Positions 12,227 through 21,689 of a stretch of DNA of 64,000 bases are shown here, one piece after another. How positions within the stretch are numbered: position 1 is the first letter of the stretch; every line of letters begins with the position of its first letter. The notes beneath the pieces are model-generated. The model was not told where the DNA came from, did no database searches, and saw nothing but the letters and a program-made list of their open reading frames with translations. Made by a program: the position numbers and the translations under genes. This DNA is from Panopea generosa (lineage: Eukaryota > Mollusca > Bivalvia > Adapedonta > Hiatellidae). Location of the stretch: NCBI GenBank assembly GCA_029582155.1, contig CM055895.1, forward strand, positions 14,746,787 to 14,810,786. Reading direction: 5' to 3'.

Positions 12227-13020
12227 ACCACTTTTTGCCACTTTTTGCCCCCTGAAATTAGGTACCCCCCACTCACCCCATTTCAGTATGAAAAAAATCT
12301 AAATTTCACCAATTTTACTTTCCATACAGTTTCCTTAATAAAATGAATTTAGTCAGTCACAGAAATATTATTTTAATTTTTTATTGACACAAACATAATA
12401 AATTTTTATTGTGATCATTTGCTAGTTTGACATTTTCATCCAACCAGAAATAAACTTACTATGATAATATATGCCCTGGACATCTCCATACTTTATTCGG
12501 CCAATCAGAGAACTCCTCTTAGATGGGCTTATAAGACGGGCTAGTAATACCTGTGTCAGCGCATTTCAGTACCTCAGTATGCTGTCAGTACGTAGCCAGA
12601 CTGTGTCAGTATGGATTAAGTACATTTAAGGCAAGTCGGTCTTATTTTATCACTTTCAGCGGTTTTCAGAGTTTCTAGGGCATCTTCCTTTCTGATCGTA
12701 GACTTTTATTCCTTTCTGCCCACAGTATATACGGCGCATCTTATTCTCAGATTTATCGGTATAAAGACTGTTAAAAAGACAACGTTTTTATGAAATAATA
12801 GATAATGGTATAATTAAATGAATCCATAGGAACAGAGACGCACAGTGGCTTCTGTTATGTTCGTATCACTATAAAACATGATCTCATTAAGTTATTACTG
12901 ACGGGAACAGAATAAACACGCGTCGTGAGTACTTTTTTGACGTCTTTATTATACACGTCAGTATTCTATCACAGTTCCAGTTAGATTACCATAATTATAT
13001 ATGTACAAGTACACATGGTA
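12227..13020. other. Unassigned DNA with a promoter-like CCAAT/TATA pair
   Basis: No coding frame or repeat found apart from the site described separately near 12499-12536. CACTTTTTGCC is repeated three times at 12218-12250. Confidence 0.4.
12499..12536 (+). promoter_or_regulatory. Candidate pol II core promoter (CCAAT and TATA-like)
   Basis: GGCCAATCAGAG is followed about 25 bp later by GCTTATAAGACG. This CCAAT/TATA spacing is plausible for an animal promoter or a solo LTR. No open frame follows within 500 bp and no LTR borders were found, so function is unproven. Confidence 0.25.
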
Positions 13021-13021
13021 C

Positions 13022-13075
13022 ATGTATGTGTGTGTGTGCGTGCGTGCGTGCTTGCGTGCGTGCGTGCGTGTGCAT

Positions 13076-13118
<43 letters not shown>

Positions 13119-13400
13119 GGTTTACCTAACCTTACGAGGAATTTTTTTTGGGTGCGAAAATGGGTGACAATTTTTAGGGTTAGGGTCCAAATTAGGATTA
13201 TTTAGGGTTAGGGTTAGGTTTAGGATTCATTCCGTTTTGGGTTAGGATTATGGTTGTCAGAGGGTTTTAAGAGGGCTTGATTGTCATACCGATGTATAAC
13301 TCGGTAATTTTGTAGATGCTATTGCATACAAAGTGAAGTATTGTTTATATAGGAAAACCTCGGTAAGATAGGTAAACCAGACTGTGCGTGCGTGCGTGCG
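13022..13400. repeat. GT/GTGC compound microsatellite interrupted by a TIR element
   Basis: A TGTGTGTGCGTGCGTGCG tract and about 20 TG units (13022-13117) resume as TGTGCGTGCGTGCGTGCGC (about 13383-13401) on the far side of a 262-bp element. One microsatellite was evidently split by the insertion. Confidence 0.9.
13118..13379. mobile_element. 262-bp MITE-like element with TTAGGG-like core
   Basis: The left end TGGTTTACCTAACCTTACGA is a close inverted match to the right end, whose reverse complement reads TGGTTTACCTATCTTACCGA, so terminal inverted repeats are about 22-25 bp. The interior carries several TTAGGG/TTAGGT words (about 13174-13240). It has no coding capacity, so it would be non-autonomous. 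It lies inside a microsatellite, and the superfamily is undetermined. Confidence 0.75.
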
Positions 13401-13609
13401 CCTGTGAACTATTCCAACTAGAGCCCTTACATTTTAGGAATACCTAAAATACCTACGACTCCCATGTTTCTGAAAGTTTATTTAATAGATATCGAGTGAG
13501 TAATTCATATTAGTATGTAAATTTTAACAGTAGTTAACTCAGCAGAATGTAACAAGACACCTAAAAACAATATTCGCAAAATAGTGATATGCGCCTAATA
13601 CTTCATTAC

Positions 13610-14005
13610 ACACAGATTTTTATAATATGTATGGTCACTACACACACTAATTTAATGACACGTACAATCATAACATGCATCTTTTATTAACATATACGAT
13701 AGTTACATATATTTTAATAACATGTATGGTCATTACACACACTTATTTAATGAAACATATAATCATAACACGCATCTTTAAATAACATATACGATCATTA
13801 CATACATATTTGAATACATTGTATGATCACTACTCACATATTTTAATAACGTATTTGATCATTACACATATAATAAAAAAAAAATAATCTAATAACGTGT
13901 ATGATCATAACACATATTCTAAAAACGTGTATGATCATTCATTACACACATATTTGAATAATATATATGATCATAACATACATATTTTAATAACGTATAT
14001 GATCC
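13610..14005. repeat. Degenerate AT-rich ~30-36-bp minisatellite
   Basis: About 11-12 poorly matched copies of a unit like ACATATTTTAATAACGTATA plus TGATCATTAC. ATGATCATTACACA or a close variant recurs throughout. Indels make the period vary. An A-run interrupts it near 13875. Confidence 0.85.
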
Positions 14006-14009
14006 TGTG

Positions 14010-14388
14010 AACTGACAATTCGCCGTTATTTGTATTTGATTTATATGCATAATGCATAATGTAATATCTGTTTAAATGCAACAACATTTACTTAAACTAA
14101 TATGGATACAATAGTACACACGATAAATTTTAAGCAATTTCATTGGTTTATAACTAAATTTTAAACAATACCCTTCTGCGCGACATTCCGACATGGAGCA
14201 CCCCAACTAATTGGGCTGGCACGTATATATCAACATACGTAGTTATTGAAATATTAAATGTTTTGTTCTGTTTACTTTGTACTGAATAAAACTAGATTTC
14301 AGTAAAAAGTTTAGTAAAAATACCGCTAGACTAAGATTTGTTCTGTACAATTGAAAGAACATAGGGTAAATTAGATATATATCAACTT
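14010..14388. other. Unassigned AT-rich DNA
   Basis: Nothing recognised between the AT-rich minisatellite and the duplicated segment. Confidence 0.5.
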
Positions 14389-14389
14389 A

Positions 14390-15200
14390 TTGAAAGGGAA
14401 GGTGTCTGAGTATTTCTATGGTATTTGTACCAAAATATATTGGCAGCTTCTTTTATGGTCATAATCACTTAATTGTAAGTTAAATTGTTTGAGTTTCTTT
14501 TATATAATTCCAAAAAATGATTTTATAAGCACAGAAAGCGGCAGCGCAGTGTATTCTTGGCAGGACGTGCGACTTCAGAGAACCGCTTAAGCAGCAGCAG
14601 CAGCAGCAGCAGCAGCGGCGGCGGCGGCGGCAGCAGCAGCAGTAGCAGCAGCATTGTACATGTATGCTGTAATGTACATAAGCATTAGTGTGTGTAATCT
14701 AAGAGTGAATATTCAATTAGGTATGTTTTTGCTTTTTTTTTTAAAAAAAGTAAACCGAACTGTAACATAACATAAAACAACGATGTAAAGATTATATTAA
14801 TTGAAAAACCTATCACATGTATTGGTACAATTATGTAACTATGTCCATTATTTTTGTATCTGATGACAAACTGTATACAGCTTAAGTCAATAAAAATGTT
14901 TTGTTCTTTAATTTAAATTTGAAAGTATTTTTTAAATGTTGATAGTACATAAAAAGTCTTCGAATCTTAACTCCTTTAATAAAGATTAAATATTTTATTA
15001 ATTTATATTATGTAAACAGAAAACAGAAATAAGATTTTACAATAACCATAGCTATAATAAATCATGATAAATTTTACGAGATAAATAAATAAAAGGAACA
15101 CATCAATTTGTTTCGGTTTATTGCGTATCCTTATTGAGAGACTAACGACATTGTGGGTGTCTCTACGACGTGTCTCATCATAATCAACATAATCAACACA
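14390..15200 (+). repeat. Duplicated segment, copy A
   Basis: Shares ordered blocks with 17568-18325: GGGAAGGTGTCTG and ATGGTATTTG; CAGTGTATTCTTGGCAGG against CAGTGGATTCTTGACGAG; AAACAGAAAACAGA-ATA; AAAGGAACACATC, TGTGTTTCGGTTTATTGC or a close variant, then TCTCTACGA. The two copies lie on either side of the 90-bp satellite in the same orientation and differ substantially, so the duplication is old. The middle of this copy holds a CAG/CGG tract. Confidence 0.8.
14590..14654 (+). repeat. (CAG)n/(CGG)n trinucleotide tract
   Basis: About eight CAG, five CGG, then CAG/TAG units. No long open frame runs through it. Confidence 0.95.
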
Positions 15201-15384
15201 TCCACACAGAGCAGTTTTGTTATTATTAACTTCCAGCGCGGGTGGTAATAAAATGGATAATGGACTCGATCCTCTGGTTTCTCAGAAATAAAACCCAGTA
15301 CTGGTTTTACTCGGGAAACGACCTCGGGAGTGATCCGGACGAGCTATTACTTTATTTCCCAATATACAATAGAGTATATTTTTG

Positions 15385-17450
15385 TTTAAGTTGCGTTAAA
15401 GTTACTTTTACGTCCTTGATTTTTACCATAATTATGTATAATTTGTCTTTCTTTATACTGATTTTACAATTGTGTGTTTTTGCTGTTAAAGTTACTTTTA
15501 CGCCCTTGATTTTTACCATAATTATGTATAATTTGTCTTTCTTTATACAGATTTTACAATTGTGTGTTTTTGCTGTTAAAGTTACTTTTACGTCCTTGAT
15601 TTTTACCATAATTATGTATAATTTGTCTTTCTTTATACTGATTTTACAATTGTGTGTTTTTGCTGTAAAAGTTACTTTTACGCCCTTGATTTTTACCATA
15701 ATTATGTATAATTTGTCTTTCTTTATACTGATTTTACAATTGTGTGTTTTTGCTGTTAAAGTTACTTTTACGTCCTTGATTTTTACCATAAGTATGTATA
15801 ATTTGTCTTTCTATATACTGATTTTACAATTGTGTGTTTTTGCTGTTAAAGTTACTTTTACGTCCTTGATTTTTACCATAATTATGTATAATTTGTCTTT
15901 CTTTATACTGATTTAACAATTGTGTGTTTTTGCTGTAAAAGTTACTTTTACGCCCTTGATTTTTACCATAATTATGTATAATTTGTCTTTCTTTATACAG
16001 ATTTTACAATTGTGTGTTTTTGCTGTTAAAGTTACTTTTACGTCCTTGATTTTTACCATAAGTATGTATAATTTGTCTTTCTTTATACTGATTTTAGAAT
16101 TGTGTGTTTTTGCTGTTAAAGTTACTTTTACGTCCTTGATTTTTACCATAATTATGTATAATTTGTCTTTCTTTATACTGATTTTACAATTGTGTGTTTT
16201 TGCTGTTAAAGTTACTTTTACGTCCTTGATTTTTACCATAATTATGTATAATTTGTCTTTCTTTATACTGATTTTACAATTGTGTGTTTTTGCTGTAAAA
16301 GTTACTTTAACGCCCTTGATTTTTACCATAATTATGTATAATTTGTCTTTCTTTATACTGATTTTACAATTGTGTGTTTTTGCTGTAAAAGTTACTTTTA
16401 CGCCCTTGATTTTTACCATAATTATGTATAATTTGTCTTTCTTTATACTGATTTTACAATTGTGTGTTTTTGCTGTTAAAGTTACTTTTACGTCCTTGAT
16501 TTTTACCATAATTATGTATAATTTGTCTTTCTTTATACTGATTTTACAATTGTGTGTTTTTGCTGTAAAAGTTACTTTTACGCCCTTGATTTTTACCATA
16601 ATTATGTATAATTTGTCTTTCTTTATACTGATTTTACTATTGTGTGTTTTTGCAGTTAAAGTTACTTTTACGTCCTTGATTTTTACCATAAGTATGTATA
16701 ATTTGTCTTTCTTTATACTGATTTTACAATTGTGTGTTTTTGCTGTAAAAGTTACTTTTACGACCTTGATTTTTACCATAATTATGTATAATTTGTCTTT
16801 CTTTATACTGATTTTACAATTGTGTGTTTTTGCTGTTAAAGTTACTTTTACGTCCTTGATTTTTACCATAATTATGTATAATTTGTCTTTCTTTATACTG
16901 ATTTTACTATTGTGTGTTTTTGCAGTTAAAGTTACTTTTACGTCCTTGATTTTTACCATAAGTATGTATAATTTGTCTTTCTTTATACTGATTTTACAAT
17001 TGTGTGTTTTTGCTGTAAAAGTTACTTTTACGACCTTGATTTTTACCATAATTATGTATAATTTGTCTTTCTTTATACTGATTTTACAATTGTGTGTTTT
17101 TGCTGTAAAAGTTACTTTTACGACCTTGATTTTTACCATAAGTATGTATAATTTGTCTTTCTTTATACTGATTTTACAATTGTGTGTTTTTGCTGTAAAA
17201 GTTACTTTTACGTCCTTGATTTTTACCATAAGTATGTATAATTTGTCTTTCTTTATACTGATTTTACAATTGTGTGTTTTTGCTGTAAAAGTTACTTTTA
17301 CGACCTTGATTTTTACCATAATTATGTATAATTTGTCTTTCTTTATACTGATTTTACAATTGTGTGTTTTTGCTGTTAAAGTTACTTTTACGTCCTTGAT
17401 TTTTACCATAATTATGTATAATTTGTCTTTCTAATACAGGTTTTACCATT
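15385..17450. repeat. 90-bp satellite array (about 23 units)
   Basis: The unit runs from GTTACTTTTACG-x-CCTTGA through CATAATTATGTATAATTTGT to TTTTACAATTGTGTGTTTTT. Successive GTTACTTTTACG starts are exactly 90 bp apart, with very few indels. Units differ at linked sites (CGTCC/CGCCC/CGACC, GTTAAA/GTAAAA, ATAATTATG/ATAAGTATG). Units starting near 16561, 16651 and 16741 form a 270-bp block almost repeated by the next three units, a higher-order repeat. Since 90 is a multiple of three, the plus strand gives a 30-residue hydrophobic repeat and the minus strand a 30-residue lysine-rich repeat. Both remain open for about 500 codons. No promoter or non-repeat coding flank supports a gene. Confidence 0.97.
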
Positions 17451-17567
17451 GTGTGTTTTTGCTGTAGTTGTGCTGGACGTGATTTTTTCTTTTATCTGAT
17501 ATAAATCCAATAAACCGTGTTTCTTTTAAACATTGACAGAATATATTGTAGGCTAGGCTAATATCAA

Positions 17568-18325
17568 CTAATTTAAAAGGGAAGGTGTCTGGATATTTTT
17601 ATGGTATTTGCACCAGCAGAAAAAATGCGGAAGGCAGTGGATTCTTGACGAGAAATGTGGATTTAGGGCACCGTATAGCGTTGTCGTTGTAACTGAATAT
17701 TGATTGATTTAATATTTAGCGTCAGTTTTATGCCATCGATGGCTAACAGATGATCAGTTAACCTAACCACTGTTTCCTGGGATTAACCAGTACTCGAGCA
17801 CACCTCATCTCCGCATGTAACTGACAACTTTTCCACTTGAATCAGCGATGAGAGACGAGTGATAATGAGACACAATGTCGTATATCAATAATCACAGAGA
17901 CTGTTGCCGGGCAGGGATTCGAACTCACGACCCCTTGATTGATAGTCAGACGCGTAATCGACTGGGCTAATCGGGCCCGGCTTGCCGTTGTTAATGCTAT
18001 ACTAGTATGCTGAATTGTATATAAGTATGAATAATTTAAATTTGTCCATCTCATCAAAAATGATGTTTTTTTTTTAATATAGAGTTTATGTAAGAAATCT
18101 CCGAATCTTGATTTCTATTATTTTTATAAAATACTATTATAAAGTTATTTATAAACAGAAAACAGATATAAAATTTTACAAAAAATATACTAAATCGTGA
18201 TGTATCTTACGAGAGAACACCAATGATAAAATAGACAAAAGGAACACATCCATGTGTTTCGGTTTATTGCATATCCTAATTGAGAGAATAATGACATTGC
18301 TAGTCTCTACGATGTTTTTTTACGT
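17568..18325 (+). repeat. Duplicated segment, copy B, with SINE inserted
   Basis: Direct-orientation partner of 14390-15200. Matching blocks lie at 17577-17665 and 18045-18325. The middle is occupied by a minus-strand SINE (17676-17985) absent from copy A. Confidence 0.8.
17676..17985 (-). mobile_element. tRNA-derived SINE of a second family
   Basis: On the minus strand the head at about 17985-17903 has box A TAGCCCAGTCG (17959-17969) and box B GTTCGAATCCC (17914-17924). The anticodon loop CTATCAA would read ATC. The anticodon stem is broken, so it is not a functional tRNA. The body contains AGTGGAAAAGTTGTCAGTTA, AGTACTGGTTAATCCCAGGA and CAGTGGTTAGGTTAACTG. It ends at GACGCTAAATATTAAATCAA with an ATTGATTGATTT-type tail. 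These body words are familiar to me from bivalve SINEs with a conserved central domain. The 71-residue frame at 17842-18057 is a shadow of this SINE. Confidence 0.85.
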
Positions 18326-18790
18326 AACCACAGACCGGTGAATTGTTCTCAAACCGCCGAGATTTGCTAGTGTGGGCGTCGCCTGCTCCCATAGTTCTTT
18401 CGATTGTTTTGCATTAGTTTCAACTGCTGTTACAACATTTAACTGCAAAAAGTCAATTTGAATAGTTTAATAATATTGATACATATCTGTATTATTATTT
18501 CTCTGATAAATATTTGTATTAATATTATTCATATAAATTTACTGAAGCCGTGGCCTAGATTTGCCATTAAAAGTAATCAAAGCTTATTTATATATTCCGT
18601 AGTTTTTTTTACAATAAGATGTGATCGTTTAAAGATTAAATCAATATATTAAAGAAACTATTCATCATTTAATTTTAAAAAATAATAGAAACTAACCACT
18701 ACCAACGTCCTTTAATTTCTGATAAGCTCATGGTGGAGAGAAAAAAAATGTTGATCCGGTTAAAATTTAAAATCAAAAGAAAATATATGA
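18326..18790. other. Unassigned AT-rich DNA
   Basis: No gene, RNA or repeat recognised. The 64-residue open frame at 18458-18652 is Ile-rich because of AT bias and is not supported. Confidence 0.5.
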
Positions 18791-18792
18791 AT

Positions 18793-18920
18793 AAGGTGTC
18801 CAGTTATGATTCTCCACCCGTTGGAAGTAACGTCAAGTAATGATTCTTCACCCGTTAGAAGTTACGTCCAGTAATGATTCTTCAACCGTTGGAAATAACG
18901 TCCAATAATGATTCTACACA
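18793..18920 (+). repeat. ~37-bp tandem repeat, 3.5 copies
   Basis: Copies of TCCAGTAATGATTCTTCACC followed by CGTTGGAAGTAACG, starting near 18800, 18835 and 18872 with a partial fourth copy ending near 18915. Confidence 0.85.
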
Positions 18921-18959
18921 GGAAACCATCTGAAGTGAGATACCAAAAAGCGCTAAGCT

Positions 18960-19930
18960 AACTTTTCTTCTTCTTTTTTTTATCCATTTATTCCAATAAT
19001 CTTTTATATATATTATATAAATCTAATCAAATAACAAACAACCTCTTTCTCACTTTAAAGCAGTTCTCTTACTCTCATTCATTCTCCAGTTTCAAAGGGT
19101 GTATGTTTTGTTACAATTTTCTAAGTATTATTGTTTTTCTTATCGAAGATAAAGGGTAAATTTAACAATTAATATGTTAAACAATTGTCTCTATGTTGGG
19201 TCCTGTAGTATTAATACACGTATATAATTTGTAGTGAAAACATTGTCATGTGCCAGGGCCTAACCTTGTTTTTATTAGAGATTATTTTACATATTGTTAT
19301 TACCAAGCGTCATATTGATATAAATATTCAGAAGTTTATACCACTGTGCTATTAAAAGTATCCATTTTTTCGTTTTTAATTGTTATTTCATTGAGTGATA
19401 GAAGTGTATATTTCAGCCTATTTTTAAAAGCACTGTGGATAGTGTTCCATTCAGCCGTCTTGTAGAAAATATGTAGTGTTTCATTTCGAGAATAGTTTGG
19501 AATTCTGTTTGTGATATATTATTTTCTGTATTGATATTAAAAATAAAACATTTCTCATAAAATGGGCAATTAACATTTATGGCAGAGAACCAGGTTCTAA
19601 GTTTATTTATAAATGTTTGTGTGGGTAGCATTGTCCAAAACATGTGAACGTGGTTGTCTTCCTGGTTGCAGGATGTACATAGAGGACTGTCAGTTATTTT
19701 TAATGTATGTAGATATTTTTTACATGGTAGAATCCTATGATTTATTCTGGTTTGAAACCATTGTTGTCGTGCGCTGAGATTGTTATTAAAAGGCGACACA
19801 AATATTTTGTCCCATGTTACGTCATTTATGACGTAGATCTGTTGCCATTTAAATTTGATGTTGGTTCATCATTGTTATTATTAAGTATTGAGTATATGTC
19901 TTGACAACCCTTTTTTTAGAAAATTGTAAT
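18960..19930 (-). mobile_element. 3' remnant of an L1/Tx1-like LINE
   Basis: Minus-strand remnant containing the C-terminal ORF2 fragment (separate entry) and likely 3' sequence down to about 18960. Its upstream edge near 19930 carries KKGCQDIYSIL in another frame, a familiar connector of this LINE type. No RT catalytic region remains in this copy. Confidence 0.75.
19413..19920 (-). pseudogene. LINE ORF2 C-terminal fragment with Cys-His cluster
   Basis: Reading from 19920 downward: GCQDIYSILN; a one-base frameshift; WQQIYVINDVTWDKIFVSPF; then a 128-residue open stretch with QTRINHRILPCKKYLHTL and the zinc-knuckle-like CTSCNQEDNHVHMFW, which follows the CxxC...H pattern of L1-like LINE C-termini. 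The same layout (QTRILHRTL, then CSFCHREVETLVHMFC) occurs in the plus-strand LINE at 27408-27584, so the two are related families. A stop follows at 19413. The ATG at 19799 is internal to the domain and is not a real start. Confidence 0.8.
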
Positions 19931-19934
19931 ATCA

Positions 19935-21685
19935 CTATATGATGGAGGTTGGATTGGTCTTATACATTTTTTATTTCAAATCATATTGTTTTTTAAGATA
20001 TCTTGGCAATCGAGATAAAATATATAACTTAGTTAAATTCAATCAATTCCCAAGATCAAATAATGTTTTCCTTCGTTTTGTTGCACCATGTGCTTCCAGG
20101 GAAGAGTTTAATCAGGTGTATGTATGTAACCACTCATGTTAACAAGAATTCGCCGTCTTATTGAAGAGAAAAAATGTGATTCTCGAATTCGGTTGTATTC
20201 TTTTTGTCCCTGCTATCCAACAATTTGATATACATGTACCTCATTTATTTATAGCAGATCTAGTGGTGACTGAACGGATTTTCTTTTCTTTGTTTAACAG
20301 TTTTATGAACAGGGATAAATGATGTTTTACGAAGGCAAACCGGGATAACAAAAAGCTAACCAGGTGATGATGTACTTTGCATGTGTATACATTAACCTGA
20401 CAACGACTGTTTTTATTATGTCACTAGTTTCACTGTAAACAAATCTATTCTTTCTCAAATCAGAATTGTATTTTCTTAGTTACAATCGTTTGTGTAGGCG
20501 TTGATACTAAAACAATTGTTTTAACCAAAGGCTTTGATAGTTATTTGATTTAAAACGACCGCAACTGCCTTATAAAGGTTGGTATATAATGTTTCTGTTA
20601 CTAGTGTAAACCCTTCCCCGAGGATAACATTTTTTTTTTCATTTTGTTTAATAACTTTGGAAGTAAAGATCATTTAAATTCTTATATGTCAATAATAAAA
20701 AAAAAAGTTTATTTTCACAAAATGACAAAAAATGGAAACATTAAATATAACCATTTACTATCTCTATTGTGACAAATAATTTATAATAAACGAGTAATAA
20801 AGCACATAATGTATTAACGTTTTATTTTACCGCAATATCACATTGGAACATTTTCTGCCTTAAAATGCATATTTAGAGACAACATATCGTCTTGAATATT
20901 TACCAGGCACTTTAACATGAGATTAATCTCGGAACTCTATATTATAGTGTTTTGTTTTATGAGATCATTAATACAACATGTGCACTGGATTGGACGCAGC
21001 TTTGAAATTGGTTAACCCATAAAACATTCAAACGACCCACGTAAAACGTATGTTTAAGCTTCATAGAAGAACGATTTATTACCGCCGAAGGGCCACGGTA
21101 GCGATAGAGGAAGGTCATATATATTGTATAGTAGAGTTTATTATTGATGGATGCAATATTATGTAAATATCATATACCGGTGAGCGCGCTTTTGAAAATT
21201 CTCAACCTTCGAAAAATAATATCGACAGATAAAATCACCTTGGCATTATCAAATTAATACTAAAACACTAAGAGCATGTTGTGATACGGATTTTTCAACA
21301 TTTTTAATTTGAAAAGTACGCGCATCAAAATAGCGCATGTGTTATTATTTTGTCGGTCAATATTAAACATTATTTACAAATAAACTATGGGAAATTTAAC
21401 ATAGAGATTAAGGTAAAACAATGTGAGTTAGAGACTAACATCATTGCTTAATCATATTGTTGACAAATACTTAGTCTGTCGAATCATTCTTACAATCAAC
21501 CAATCGATAATATAGCCAAACTCGTATCTATATCTTAACATGTTTTTAATATCTTCTGATTATTGATTGATTTGATACGATAATGTATTATTGAATAAAC
21601 TGTTGTTGATATAAGCGGCTCACATCGACTTATAATGTACTTGAACTACATATATATGTATATAAAATACCGATATGTACACATT
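19935..21685. other. Unassigned AT-rich DNA
   Basis: About 1.75 kb without recognisable gene, RNA gene or tandem repeat. The 67-residue frame at 19939-20142 overlaps the LINE edge and has no support. Confidence 0.5.
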
Positions 21686-21689
21686 GCCA

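Noticed and set aside
13174-13240. True telomere or interstitial telomere array
   Set aside because: Only a few imperfect TTAGGG words, all inside a 262-bp TIR element.
15242-17434. Long open frames of 224, 504 and 498 residues as a repeat-protein gene
   Set aside because: The unit is 90 bp, so every frame stays open by arithmetic on both strands. No gene structure outside the array.
17903-17985. Functional minus-strand tRNA
   Set aside because: Anticodon stem broken; followed by a SINE body and an ATTGATTGATTT-type tail.
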